From contig JAEYTP010000116.1 of assembly GCA_023433945.1 (NCBI GenBank), positions 1 to 32,340 of the forward strand: a stretch of DNA of 32,340 nt, given 5' to 3'. The DNA comes from Bacillota bacterium (GTDB lineage: Bacteria; Bacillota; Clostridia; Acetivibrionales; DSM-1351). Under the pieces are notes generated by a model. It did not search any database, was not told the DNA's origin, and saw nothing but the letters and a program-made list of their open reading frames with translations. Below are positions 6,231 to 15,155 of the stretch, in pieces. The first letter of the stretch is position 1. The number at the start of each line of letters is the position of its first letter. Position numbers and translations under genes: made by a program.

Positions 6231-9068
6231 ATGAATAAATACATAAGAAAAGGACTTTCGGCTGTGCTTATAGCAGCAGCTCTTGTTAGTTCTATACCTT
6301 CTTATACCTATGCAATGCCAAGATTAATAGATCAGACAGTTGAGACACAGAGAATTACCTCGGGGGTAACTCTGGATAAATATAATAGGTTTACCATAAG
6401 TGGCTGGCAGAGAACCAATGTGCTAACAGTTGACCTAAACAACGAAAATGTTAAGGTAGATACCTTGCAGAGTAAAAATTCGGTTAACGAACTACAGACG
6501 GTAAAAAAACTCGCTCAGAGTCACAGTGCTATAGCCGCAATAAATGGGGGCTTTTTTGATTGGGGCTCAGGAAACACCGGTTATGCATACGGACCAATCA
6601 TTTCATCCTCAGAAATGTCTCTTGCTGCCTATCGAAATAATACCGACCTGGCAACCCTCTCAATAGATAATATGAATAATGCTCTTTTTTCATATTGGAA
6701 CACACAAGTACAGCTTATCACTCCAAGCGGCTCAAAACTGTATGTTGGCTCTTATAATAGATATAGTAAAACTTATAACGACATAACAATTGTTGATAAG
6801 AAATATGGAGCCAAATCACTGGGAGTTAGCACTCAGTACCCGGACTGGTTTGAAGCTGTAGTAGTTGACGGTGTTCTGACAGAACTGAGAGATGCTCAAC
6901 CAGCGGTTGATATTCCTGAGAACGGGTTTGTTATGATGACCCGTGCTTCAGGCAAAAAAATCATAACGGATAATTTTAAGATTGGTGATCCGGTCAATTT
7001 TGAAGTAACAGTTAATGCTGATGTAAACAATATGAAAATGGCTCTCACAGGAGGCTCTCTTTTAGTACAGGAAGGAAATATTGTGAGTTCCTTTACACAT
7101 CTACCTGATTCACAATATTCTAGAGCCCCTAGAACTGCCATCGGTTCTTCAAAAGATGGTAAAAAGCTTTATGTTGTGACGGTTGACGGTAGATCCAGCA
7201 AGAGCATTGGAATGTCTCAGTATGAGCTTGCAGAATACATGCAATCAATTGGCTGCTATTATGCTATCAATATGGATGGTGGTGGGTCAACTACTATGGT
7301 AGCAAGACAGGAAGGTACTACCTCACTTTCAACTGTAAACAGTCCTTCTGACGGTTATGAAAGAGGCGTTGCTACCGGTTTGGGTATTTTCTCTGTAGCC
7401 CCTCAGGGACCACTTGATTCTATTATAGTAGAAGCATATGAGGATAAAGGCTTTGTCAATATGGCAAGAGCATTTACCATAAAGGGCGTTGATAAATACC
7501 TCAACCCTGTAAGCGCCAGTCTTAACGATGTAAAATGGTCTGTTAGCGGTGTAAGTGGCAGATTTGAGAGTAATGTGTTCTATCCAACTTCCTCTGGAAC
7601 GGCAACTATTACTGCTACCATTGGAAATGTGACAGGAAGTACCACCTTCGAGGTTCTATCCGCTCCAGTGAAGCTTGAGCTAAACCACTCAAGCGTTTAC
7701 ACCTCGGCGGGAAAGTCCACTACGTTTTCTGTAACGGGTTATGACGAGAATGGATTTAGCGCTAGTATCGCACCCGGCAATATTAAGTGGACAGCCAAGA
7801 CATTATCAGGTAGTAGCATAGGAAGCTTAAAGTCAAATGTATTTACAGCTTCAAATGACCATGGAAGTACTGGTTATGTGGGCGCAACAGTAGGAAATGT
7901 GTCTGCTTATAGCCCTATATATATCTTGGATAGCAATCTTAGCAAGGTCCTAGAAAAGTTTGATACAAGCGGAATTACTGTACAAGCTTCAGATAAAAAA
8001 GTCACTGCTAAATACACACAGGCAAAGAATAGGTATAAGTCAGCTAAATACTCTGGAAAGCTTGAATACAACTTTAATACTGTTACTAAATCAAACAAGG
8101 TGGCATATTTAAACTTTGCAAATGGTGGAATACCTCTAGAATCTGGCACTTCACGAGTATGGGTTTGGGTATATAGCGATGCAAAGAAGCCTGTTTCTAT
8201 CAATGCAATGCTAAGTGATTCATCAGGAAAGATATATTACAAGACCTTGGCAACTAATGTATCATGGAAAGGTTGGAGTCACCTCAATGTTTCTATTGCT
8301 GATATTAAATCACCGTACAAGCTTCTCAAGTTATATGTGTCATTGCCAGGAGATCAAAAAAGCTCCGGAAGCTTATACTTTGATGATGTTTCTATAACAT
8401 ATTCCGGCTATAACACCATTGATAGCTCAAAGTTACCTAAGAGCACTGTTCCAAAGGATGCGAATTATAAGGATATGTCTTTACCTGTAGCCTCAACAAA
8501 CTTCTCATTCTCGGTATTTGGACAATCAAAGGCTTACACAGAAAATGATAAAGAACAGATAAACAAGCTTTCTACATTGGCAAAGAGAATAAATACCTAC
8601 TTGGAAGCATCAGTAGTTGTGGGTCCGCAGGACTCTCTATCAAAATCTCTATCTGTGCCCAAGCTAGGTACAGGCGGTAGCAATTATTCGTATAATAAAA
8701 ACGGGAACAAGATATTGGTACTAGACACCAGAAAGGGTGGTCTTAGAAGTTCAAATAGTGAGCAATGGTTCTGGCTAAAAGAACAGCTTTCTTCCTTTAC
8801 AGGAAACAATTTGTTTATCTGCCTCTCTGGCGGAACACAAGCCTTTACTGATTCACAGGAAGGAAAACTATTAGAGACAACTCTTGAAGAATATAAAAAG
8901 GAATCAGGTAAAAATGTATGGGTGTTCTACAATGGAAGTACAGATTCAAGTTACATGCGCAATGGCGTTAAATACATTACCACCAAAGGTTTTGATAATG
9001 GAGCCCCAACATTCGTTACTGTCAGAGTAAAGGGAAACGAGATTTATTACCAGTTTAAGACCTTCTAA
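6231..9068 (+). CDS. Secreted phosphodiester glycosidase (NAGPA-domain) protein with Ig-like, sandwich and phosphoesterase-like tail
   Basis: A 945-residue exported protein with a signal peptide (to about SYTYA, residue 28). Residues about 80-400 form the phosphodiester glycosidase (NAGPA) domain, with AAINGGFFDWGSG, RAPRTAIGSSKDGKKLYVVTVDG and NMDGGGSTTMV. This family removes sugars joined through phosphodiesters on glycans. Residues 400-560 look like two bacterial Ig-like domains. Residues about 570-720 are a beta-sandwich resembling a carbohydrate-binding module (ending SLYFDDVSITYS). The last 190 residues recall a calcineurin-like phosphoesterase (VLDTRKGGLRSSNSEQWFWLKEQL region, 8722-8793), but the metal-binding histidines are missing. 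The ATG follows AAGGAAACAAAAA, 32 bp after the TtcA-like gene, so read-through is possible. The exact substrate is unknown. Confidence 0.85.
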   Translation: MNKYIRKGLSAVLIAAALVSSIPSYTYAMPRLIDQTVETQRITSGVTLDKYNRFTISGWQRTNVLTVDLNNENVKVDTLQSKNSVNELQTVKKLAQSHSAIAAINGGFFDWGSGNTGYAYGPIISSSEMSLAAYRNNTDLATLSIDNMNNALFSYWNTQVQLITPSGSKLYVGSYNRYSKTYNDITIVDKKYGAKSLGVSTQYPDWFEAVVVDGVLTELRDAQPAVDIPENGFVMMTRASGKKIITDNFKIGDPVNFEVTVNADVNNMKMALTGGSLLVQEGNIVSSFTHLPDSQYSRAPRTAIGSSKDGKKLYVVTVDGRSSKSIGMSQYELAEYMQSIGCYYAINMDGGGSTTMVARQEGTTSLSTVNSPSDGYERGVATGLGIFSVAPQGPLDSIIVEAYEDKGFVNMARAFTIKGVDKYLNPVSASLNDVKWSVSGVSGRFESNVFYPTSSGTATITATIGNVTGSTTFEVLSAPVKLELNHSSVYTSAGKSTTFSVTGYDENGFSASIAPGNIKWTAKTLSGSSIGSLKSNVFTASNDHGSTGYVGATVGNVSAYSPIYILDSNLSKVLEKFDTSGITVQASDKKVTAKYTQAKNRYKSAKYSGKLEYNFNTVTKSNKVAYLNFANGGIPLESGTSRVWVWVYSDAKKPVSINAMLSDSSGKIYYKTLATNVSWKGWSHLNVSIADIKSPYKLLKLYVSLPGDQKSSGSLYFDDVSITYSGYNTIDSSKLPKSTVPKDANYKDMSLPVASTNFSFSVFGQSKAYTENDKEQINKLSTLAKRINTYLEASVVVGPQDSLSKSLSVPKLGTGGSNYSYNKNGNKILVLDTRKGGLRSSNSEQWFWLKEQLSSFTGNNLFICLSGGTQAFTDSQEGKLLETTLEEYKKESGKNVWVFYNGSTDSSYMRNGVKYITTKGFDNGAPTFVTVRVKGNEIYYQFKTF

Positions 9069-9118
9069 ATATATAAAGCCATATCTAAATATATAAAACC
9101 ATATCTAAATAAAAAACC
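9065..9118. repeat. 20-bp tandem repeat across a stop codon
   Basis: The unit CTAAATATATAAARCCATAT occurs twice and then partially (CTAAATAAAAAACC). It begins with the stop codon of the phosphodiester glycosidase gene and runs into its terminator. Confidence 0.75.
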
Positions 9119-9148
9119 AAAGGAGCAAAATCAGTTCCTTTGGTTTTT
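9112..9148. terminator. Bidirectional intrinsic terminator
   Basis: AAAAACCAAAGGA, a 10-nt loop, then TCCTTTGGTTTTT. The A- and T-rich ends make it work in both directions, serving the glycosidase gene (plus) and galU (minus). Confidence 0.85.
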
Positions 9149-9213
9149 ACTTTATGTTTATTTAGATGTGGTTTAATACATGTTGTTATTTATATTAGTT
9201 TATAAATATCCCT

Positions 9214-10089
9214 CTACTCTCCCAAGCGTTGTACTGTGCTCTTGAGGAAAGAAGAAAAATCGTCTCTTAGTTCATCTCTATTGAGAGCAAACTCCACTGT
9301 TGCCTTCAAAAATCCTATCCTATCCCCAACATCATATCTATCGCCTTCAAAGTCATAAGCATACATGGCTTCTTGCTCAATAAGTTTCTCAAGTGCATCT
9401 GTCAGCCATATTTCCCCATTCTTACCCGGCTTAGCATTTTCTAAGTGTTGAAATATTCTAGGAGAAATTATATACCTTCCTAGTATCGCTATGTTTGAAG
9501 GTGCCTGATCAATATCCGGCTTTTCTACCAAGCCTTTTACCTTGTATACCCTCTCCTCTACCTGAGTGGCGTTTACAATGCCATACTTCGGAACATCCTG
9601 TAATGGTATCTTCTGAACACCTAGAATTGAGGTTTGATACTGATCATAAACATCCATTAACTGCTTTATACAAGGGGTATCAGACTTAACAATATCATCC
9701 CCTAAAAGTACTGCAAATGGCTCATCGCCTATAAAGGATTTAGCACAGTATATGGCATGTCCCAACCCCTTTGCTTCCTTTTGCCTTATATAATGTATAT
9801 TCGCCATGTTGGATATGCTCTCTACTAGCCCTAAAAGCTCACATTTTCCCTTTCTTGATAGCTCTTCCTCAAGCTCATAGGATTTGTCAAAATGGTCTTC
9901 GATAGCTCTTTTATTCCTTCCCGAAATAACCAAAATATCTTCAATTCCTGCTGCTGCTGCTTCCTCAACGATATATTGAATAGTGGGTTTATCCACTATA
10001 GGAATCATTTCCTTTGGGGTTGCCTTTGTTGCAGGTAGAAATCTTGTACCTAAACCAGCGGCTGGAATTATAGCTTTACGTACCTTCAT
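9214..10089 (-). CDS. galU: UTP--glucose-1-phosphate uridylyltransferase
   Basis: A 291-residue cytosolic enzyme that makes UDP-glucose from UTP and glucose 1-phosphate, for glycan and cell-envelope synthesis. It has the N-terminal nucleotide-binding signature AAGLGTRFLPATKATPKEM, then VDKPTIQYIVEEA, GLGHAI and FAVLLGDDI. The late part has GLVEKP, GRYI and KNGEIWLTDAL, as in bacterial GalU of normal length. The ATG follows GAGAGGTCAAAAAGT. Glucose 1-phosphate is also a product of the cellobiose phosphorylase encoded at 20391, which makes a metabolic link plausible. Confidence 0.95.
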   Translation of the reverse strand: MKVRKAIIPAAGLGTRFLPATKATPKEMIPIVDKPTIQYIVEEAAAAGIEDILVISGRNKRAIEDHFDKSYELEEELSRKGKCELLGLVESISNMANIHYIRQKEAKGLGHAIYCAKSFIGDEPFAVLLGDDIVKSDTPCIKQLMDVYDQYQTSILGVQKIPLQDVPKYGIVNATQVEERVYKVKGLVEKPDIDQAPSNIAILGRYIISPRIFQHLENAKPGKNGEIWLTDALEKLIEQEAMYAYDFEGDRYDVGDRIGFLKATVEFALNRDELRDDFSSFLKSTVQRLGE

Positions 10090-10258
10090 ACTTTTTGACC
10101 TCTCTTGGTATGGTATTTTTCAATCTAATATGTACATTCTAACATATTTTTGGCAATTCATCTATTTCCCACTATTTTCATTTTATATATCCATTTTAAT
10201 TCATATTTAAATTTATATTTTTTTCACATTTTTATTAATCACATTGCTTAAAAAGGCA

Positions 10259-10286
10259 TTGACTACTTCCAATTTTGTGTTATACT
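10259..10286 (+). promoter_or_regulatory. Promoter of the ribU transcript
   Basis: TTGACT (10259-10264), a 16-bp spacer and TATACT (10281-10286). Start is expected near 10293, about 110 nt before the FMN riboswitch. The leader also contains TTGAGTTT...AAACTCAA (10334-10375), which could form a stem. The rest of the 10090-10402 gap shows nothing else I can name. Confidence 0.65.
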
Positions 10287-10402
10287 TTTAACAAATACTA
10301 CATATAATAGAGTATTACTAGTAATGCAATTGATTGAGTTTCCAGATCGGCATTGCTATATGAAAACTCAATTGGTGAAGTATAAAAAACTTAATATTGT
10401 TT

Positions 10403-10525
10403 ATCTTCAGGGCAGGGTTAAATTCCCTACCGGCGGTAATATGCAAAATAGGCATTAGCCCGCGAGCGAAAGCTGACATGGTGAGATTCCGTGGCCGACA
10501 GTACAGTCTGGATGGAAGAAGATGG
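10403..10525 (+). ncRNA. FMN riboswitch (RFN element)
   Basis: This is the conserved FMN aptamer: TCTTCAGGGCAGGGT, AATTCCCTACCGGCGGTAAT, AGCCCGCGAGCG, GATTCCG and GGCCGACAGT, then GATGGAAGAAGATGG closing the basal stem. It binds flavin mononucleotide. It precedes a terminator and the riboflavin importer gene, so FMN should switch uptake off by premature termination. Confidence 0.97.
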
Positions 10526-10545
10526 TTATACAAGTGTATTTTATG

Positions 10546-10576
10546 CCCTGTGATACTTTTTATCACAGGGTTTTTT
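10546..10576 (+). terminator. Riboswitch-controlled terminator
   Basis: CCCTGTGATA, loop CTTTT, TATCACAGGG, then TTTTTT. A perfect 10-bp stem lies 20 nt after the aptamer and about 100 nt before ribU, the position expected for the expression platform. Confidence 0.92.
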
Positions 10577-10676
10577 AGCGTATTGGAGTTTTGCAGAATT
10601 CCCATTTTACGTAGCATTTTCTTGTTGTAGAACCATCTAGACCGCCAAAATTGAAAAGAAAGGATGAGTTGCAAAA

Positions 10677-11231
10677 ATGTTAGTGAACAAGAATTTGAAG
10701 AAGCTAGTAACAATGGGGGTACTTACGGCCATATCAATAATATTGATTATGATAATAAGATTTCCTCTAATTCCTGCAGCACCATTTATGGAATATGAAC
10801 CGTCAGATATTCCAATTATTATTGGAGGGCTAATATTCGGTCCAGTCTCAGGAATTATTCTAGCGGTAGTTACTGCATTTGTTCAGTTCGCAACGGTAAG
10901 CTCAGGTAGCGGATTGATTGGATTACTAATGCATGTTATAGCCGCAGTTGTTCTAGTAGGTGTTTCGGCAGGCATCTATAAGCTTAAAAAAACTACGAGT
11001 GGTCTTATAATAGGTTTAGTGTTAGGAACTATTGCAATGACGGCAGTAATGATTCCAGCTAACCTTATATTCTATCCTCTTTTTACAGGTATGCCTGTTT
11101 CAGCAGTAAAAGAATTGGTTGTACCTGTATTATTGCCTTTCAACTTAATAAAGGCAGGGCTTAACTCCATTGTCACCTTCTTGATCTTCAAGGCCGTAGG
11201 AAAGCTTCTTACCCGCATTGCAAATAGCTAA
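10677..11231 (+). CDS. ribU: Riboflavin ECF transporter substrate-binding subunit RibU
   Basis: A 184-residue membrane protein, the S component that binds riboflavin and works with a shared energy-coupling module encoded elsewhere. It has about six hydrophobic helices. The stretch RFPLIPAAPFMEYEPSDIPIIIGGLIFGP is the recognisable RibU motif region (10759-10842), followed by ILAVVTAFVQF. The ATG follows AGGATGAG at 8 nt. An FMN riboswitch and terminator precede it, which strongly supports a flavin role. No other ECF component is nearby. Confidence 0.95.
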   Translation: MLVNKNLKKLVTMGVLTAISIILIMIIRFPLIPAAPFMEYEPSDIPIIIGGLIFGPVSGIILAVVTAFVQFATVSSGSGLIGLLMHVIAAVVLVGVSAGIYKLKKTTSGLIIGLVLGTIAMTAVMIPANLIFYPLFTGMPVSAVKELVVPVLLPFNLIKAGLNSIVTFLIFKAVGKLLTRIANS

Positions 11232-11391
11232 AGCAGCTAACCTATAATGTTGGTTACAATTTTTTCAGGAAATATGGCAAAATTTAAAAATTTATATTTA
11301 CAATAAAATCATTAGCATTTATTATATTAATAATGACGTCCACTACCTGACTAACATAACAAAGCAATAATTTTACGGGGTGATAAGATTT

Positions 11392-11694
11392 ATGGAATTT
11401 TGTCCAAAATGCGGTTCCTTGAAGATCAACGGAAACTGCACCAATAAGAAATGTGACCAACATGTTAAATCTTTAGTAGAATTAGCTACAGCTCAACAAA
11501 TTGATTACATTAAGGAATTAGCAGAGCAATTAGCTGAGGATGTAAGCGAGATGAATTTCGACATAATGAGCAAAGCAGATGCTGCTTACCTCATAGACGA
11601 ATATCAAGAACGTCTTGATGAGAACGAGAAAGGTCTGGTTGTGGAGGAAGACGACCTCGATGAGGAAAATGAAGTTGAGGACGAAGAAATTTAA
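11392..11694 (+). CDS. Small zinc-ribbon protein of unknown function
   Basis: A 100-residue protein with an N-terminal zinc ribbon (FCPKCGSLKINGNCTNKKCDQH), a helical middle (TAQQIDYIKELAEQLAED) and a very acidic tail of about 20 residues. The function is unknown; a nucleic-acid or protein contact role would fit the ribbon. I chose ATG 11392 because GGGGTGA (11377-11383) lies 8 nt upstream as its ribosome binding site. A longer reading frame that begins at a GTG inside that site (11380) is less likely. A terminator follows directly. Confidence 0.75.
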   Translation: MEFCPKCGSLKINGNCTNKKCDQHVKSLVELATAQQIDYIKELAEQLAEDVSEMNFDIMSKADAAYLIDEYQERLDENEKGLVVEEDDLDEENEVEDEEI

Positions 11695-11704
11695 AGAAAT
11701 ATTT

Positions 11705-11740
11705 GAGACTGTGGGTTTTTCCACAGTCTCTTTCTATTTT
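11705..11740 (+). terminator. Intrinsic terminator after the zinc-ribbon gene
   Basis: GAGACTGTGG, loop GTTTTT, CCACAGTCTC, then TTTCTATTTT. A perfect 10-bp stem 10 bp after the stop codon. Confidence 0.92.
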
Positions 11741-11751
11741 TCTTGATATGC

Positions 11752-11936
11752 TGTTGATAAGTTATGAATAATTCTAAACTACTCCCTTGTGAATATGTTA
11801 ACTAATGAATACACCTATGTAGGTTATGGATGCTCATACCTTCCAATCCATTTCATATCAAGGGTTTTTAGCTTTTTAATATTTTTATTTTTATGTGGAA
11901 TACAAGTGTGGATAATGTGCATAACTTTGTGCATAA
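11752..11936 (-). promoter_or_regulatory. Cluster of DnaA-box-like 9-mers
   Basis: On the plus strand TGTGGATAA (11907-11915) is a perfect DnaA box (TTATCCACA on the minus strand). It directly abuts TGTGCATAA (11916-11924), with a second TGTGCATAA at 11928-11936 and a TGTTGATAA at 11752-11760. All share one orientation. The neighbouring genes are not those of a chromosomal origin, so this could be a DnaA-titrating or regulatory cluster. Chance in AT-rich DNA remains possible. Confidence 0.45.
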
Positions 11937-11955
11937 CTTTTATGTTAACTGTATA

Positions 11956-13857
11956 TTATTGTCCCAAGCCATAGCCATATGAGAATAAAACGTTGTCGTT
12001 TTTCTGATCTAGTATGGTATATGGAACCTGCTTATCATCCTTCGGCCATGATACAGGCAACCTTCCAGTGAATTGATAATCCCCATATAAGACCTGTGCA
12101 ATAGCTTTTCCCTCAGTACCAGGTAGCCAAGCCTCAACAAATGTTGCCCACTTATTTATATGATTGTCCAAAAGCCTTGGTCTTCCGGATACAAGTACTA
12201 CAACCACAGGGCGTTTAGATTCATATGCTTTATTAAGTGCAATCATATTCTCATCTAATGTCATACTTCCGTCAAGTGTCAACGTCTCTGCATCTCCTTT
12301 ACCCTCTGCATAGGGATATTCTCCAATAGCTACTACCACTACATCTGCTTCATTGAGTTTATTCATATCGGTAATAATCTTACCGCCATTTTGCGATGCT
12401 ATTTCTGTAAATCCCTCCAGTATTGACGTTCCCTTCATCCATCTACTGTTAACTCCCGAATCCTGTCCTCCTTGCCAATCCTTTGTCCATCCTCCGCACT
12501 GCACACCGATATTGTTAGAAGCAGGACCTATAACGGCTATCTTACCTTTCTTTTCAAGAGGAAGCATACTATTTTCATTCTTTAGTAATACTAGAGAGCT
12601 TCTGACTGCCTTTTGTGCTAATTCTATAGTATCCTGTCTTCTTAGTGTATAGGACTGTGTGCTGCTCACGGAACTGAACATACCCATTTCGAGCTTAACC
12701 CTGAGTATCCTGCTTACTGCATCATCTATTCTCTGATTGTTTATATACTTGTTCTCAACGCCGGAAACAATGGCATCATAGCATTCTCTCCATTGCTCTC
12801 CCTCCATGATTACATCCAAGCCTGCATTCACAGCAGTAATAACCTTTTGGCCGAGGTTTCCACCCGAAATTTGTTGAACACCTTGATAATCACTGATAAC
12901 AATACCCTTAAAACCCATTTTGTCTTTTAGTGTGTATTGTATTAAATCTTTGTTTGTATGGTTCTTTTGCCCATTTATGCTACTATATGAGACCATTATT
13001 GATTTAACACCTGCTATAATGGCTTCCTTGTAAACTGAAAGATAGTATTTGTCAAGCTCATTGCTCGAAATCTCAAAATTTCCCTGGTCAATCAAATACC
13101 CGCTATCACCTGTACCATATTGTACAGCTCCATCTCCAACGAAATGTTTTGCGCATGCAATAATACCATTATCCTGATAATTCTTTATTATCGGGATAGA
13201 CATAATAGTTACCAGATCAGGATTCTCGCTAAAGCTTTCATAGATTCTACCCCAACGAATATCCTTACTCACAGCAACGCAAGGTGAATAATTCCAATCA
13301 AAGCCTAGTGTTTTTAACTGGTTTGCTGTAGCTGCTGCTATTTGTCCTGCTAGCTCTGTATCTCCACTTGCTCCTAAACCAATATTGTGTGGAAATACTA
13401 CCTCATCCTGTAGAAAGTTACTACCATGTACAGCATCAACACCAAAAGCAAGCGGTATTTTTTGCTCACTGCTAAGAGCTGCTGCTTTATACTTGCCGAT
13501 AGTAGCCATCCAGTCCTCGGGTCGGTTTTCTCCTGCTATTGAACCTCCCGCAGCAAACATAGAACCTATTCCATATGTTTTTACTTCTTCAGGGGATATG
13601 TAGGACATTTCTACTTGTACCATCTGACCAACCTTTTGGCGTATATCCATTGAAGCCATAATATTTGTAATGTTCTCATCAATTGAAAGTGACTTGTCAT
13701 ATTTAGGTTGGTTAGCGTTTATTTGTGATGCAAGGCTCATTGATTTGTTTGTTGACCCTGAAGCTACAGAGTTATCACCACCTTCAGAAAAGCATCCTGT
13801 AACACTAGTAGCAAGTAAAACGGTTGCAATAAAAATGGAAGTAATTTTTTTTAACAA
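11956..13857 (-). CDS. Glycoside hydrolase family 3 beta-glucosidase lipoprotein
   Basis: A 633-residue exported lipoprotein. The signal peptide ends in a lipobox (TSVTGC, Cys 22), so it should sit on the outer face of the membrane. GH3 motifs are KHFVGDGAVQYGTG and VISDYQGV, whose Asp 323 is the expected nucleophile (Tyr replaces the more usual Trp after it). The second domain runs from about residue 420 (SSLVLLKNENSMLPL) to the end. Overall it resembles glucan 1,4-beta-glucosidases. It probably trims beta-linked gluco-oligosaccharides before uptake. The start is TTG, 6-10 nt after AAGGAGCGAG; the first in-frame ATG lies well inside the mature protein. Exact linkage is inferred. Confidence 0.88.
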   Translation of the reverse strand: MLKKITSIFIATVLLATSVTGCFSEGGDNSVASGSTNKSMSLASQINANQPKYDKSLSIDENITNIMASMDIRQKVGQMVQVEMSYISPEEVKTYGIGSMFAAGGSIAGENRPEDWMATIGKYKAAALSSEQKIPLAFGVDAVHGSNFLQDEVVFPHNIGLGASGDTELAGQIAAATANQLKTLGFDWNYSPCVAVSKDIRWGRIYESFSENPDLVTIMSIPIIKNYQDNGIIACAKHFVGDGAVQYGTGDSGYLIDQGNFEISSNELDKYYLSVYKEAIIAGVKSIMVSYSSINGQKNHTNKDLIQYTLKDKMGFKGIVISDYQGVQQISGGNLGQKVITAVNAGLDVIMEGEQWRECYDAIVSGVENKYINNQRIDDAVSRILRVKLEMGMFSSVSSTQSYTLRRQDTIELAQKAVRSSLVLLKNENSMLPLEKKGKIAVIGPASNNIGVQCGGWTKDWQGGQDSGVNSRWMKGTSILEGFTEIASQNGGKIITDMNKLNEADVVVVAIGEYPYAEGKGDAETLTLDGSMTLDENMIALNKAYESKRPVVVVLVSGRPRLLDNHINKWATFVEAWLPGTEGKAIAQVLYGDYQFTGRLPVSWPKDDKQVPYTILDQKNDNVLFSYGYGLGQ

Positions 13858-14016
13858 ATTATCTCGCTCCTTAAAAGTTATAGAAGGACAACCTACTTGT
13901 AATTTTTACCAGGGAAATATGATATTGTTATACTAATAGTATTAAATTTTCCATGTTTTTTCAACTAATTATTATTGAAAAACTAAGATTTGGTAAAATG
14001 AAAGGATGACCCCGTA

Positions 14017-14976
14017 ATGAAAAAATGTAAAATGCTTTTATGTCTATTATTGTCCATCTCACTGCTGACATCAGTCTTACAGGCTTTTGCAGCAGAAAAT
14101 AAGGATACCCCAAAGAAGCTTTTCATGTGGGAGGTTACCCCCAAGAATGATGCATCGGGTAAAAATATAGTCTATATATTAGGCTCAGTATCTCTTCCCG
14201 ATACGGCCTCCTATCCCCTAAATAAGCAAATAGATGCTGCTTACAATTCGTGTGAAAAACTCATAGTGGAAAGTGATACTGATAAACTTACAAATAATGA
14301 TATACAGAAGTATCTTACCAAATATGGAATGCTCCCTAAAAACTATCCCTTAAACAAGATGCTTACTGAAGATATATATAAAAAAGTGGATTCCTTCATA
14401 AAGAAAAAATCTAATAATAAATACAGTCTTCCGTCCTTTATAAAGTATAAGCCATGGGTTGTTGATCTGTTGCTTCAAAATATGGTTATAAAGGAAACCC
14501 TCAAGAAATCCCAAATCTCCATGGATTCAAACTATATAGCAAAGGCTAAGAAGGATAAAAAGCCCATTCTGGAAATGGAGACACCTGAAGAACAATACAA
14601 AGCCTTAGCAAGCCAATCTTACTATGTTCAGAAGCAAATGCTTATCAATAATATTTCAGATTCCACCAATGTTGCAAAGCGTATACAGAATATGTACGAT
14701 GCATGGAGTGTAGGTGATACTGACTCAATGAAAAAGCTGATATTTGATGACAGTAAAATGGATATATATAATAATTTTAACAAGGTTATGTACTATGATA
14801 GAAGCTTAAAAATGGCGGATTGTATGGATAAATATCTCAAAGAAGGCGGTAAATACTTTGCAGTAGTAAGTGCTGGCATTACAACAGGTGAAACCAACAT
14901 AATAAAGCTGCTTATCGATAAAGGGTATACCGTTAAGCAGCTAGAACAACAATCAGATAATAATATATCAAAGTAA
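14017..14976 (+). CDS. TraB/GumN-like secreted protein, signature histidines missing
   Basis: A 319-residue exported protein (signal peptide to about LQAFA). It has the layout of the TraB/GumN/TIKI family: an early VYILGSVSLPDTASYPL block and a late KYFAVVSAGITTGETNIIKLLIDKGYTV block. Family members carry GxxH in both places as presumed metal-binding catalytic motifs. Here they read G-S-V-S (residues 56-59) and S-A-G-I (285-288), so both histidines are absent. It may be a non-catalytic relative. The ATG follows AAAGGATGACCCCGTA. Its function is unknown. Confidence 0.75.
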   Translation: MKKCKMLLCLLLSISLLTSVLQAFAAENKDTPKKLFMWEVTPKNDASGKNIVYILGSVSLPDTASYPLNKQIDAAYNSCEKLIVESDTDKLTNNDIQKYLTKYGMLPKNYPLNKMLTEDIYKKVDSFIKKKSNNKYSLPSFIKYKPWVVDLLLQNMVIKETLKKSQISMDSNYIAKAKKDKKPILEMETPEEQYKALASQSYYVQKQMLINNISDSTNVAKRIQNMYDAWSVGDTDSMKKLIFDDSKMDIYNNFNKVMYYDRSLKMADCMDKYLKEGGKYFAVVSAGITTGETNIIKLLIDKGYTVKQLEQQSDNNISK

Positions 14977-15088
14977 AAATATATCAAAGAATAAACATTA
15001 GGTAATAATGAAACAAAGTAATAACGAAGCAAAGTATTATTTTCAAAGTATTATTAAGCAAAGTATTATTTATTAAAGTATTTATATA
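14961..15088. repeat. Degenerate 14-17 bp tandem repeat from the gene end
   Basis: Seven or so drifted units built on CAAAGTAATA / CAAAGTATTATT. The first two (ATATATCAAAGTAA and ATATATCAAAGAATAA) begin at the stop codon of the TraB-like gene. No terminator-like hairpin is seen between 14977 and 15155. Confidence 0.65.
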
Positions 15089-15155
15089 GTATAGAAATAG
15101 CAATAACATTATTAAAGCTATATACAGCGGGGCATATCAGTTGTATCTTTAACAA

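Noticed and set aside
10397..10713. Open frames over the FMN riboswitch on both strands
   Set aside because: The DNA is a clear aptamer and terminator; the frames are incidental.
11232..11391. Regulatory element between ribU and the zinc-ribbon gene
   Set aside because: Only AT-rich sequence; no convincing hairpin or conserved element.
11789..11974. Open frame of 61 residues before the GH3 gene
   Set aside because: No ribosome binding site, and it overlaps the DnaA-box cluster and the end of the GH3 gene; the hydrophobic composition comes from T-rich DNA.
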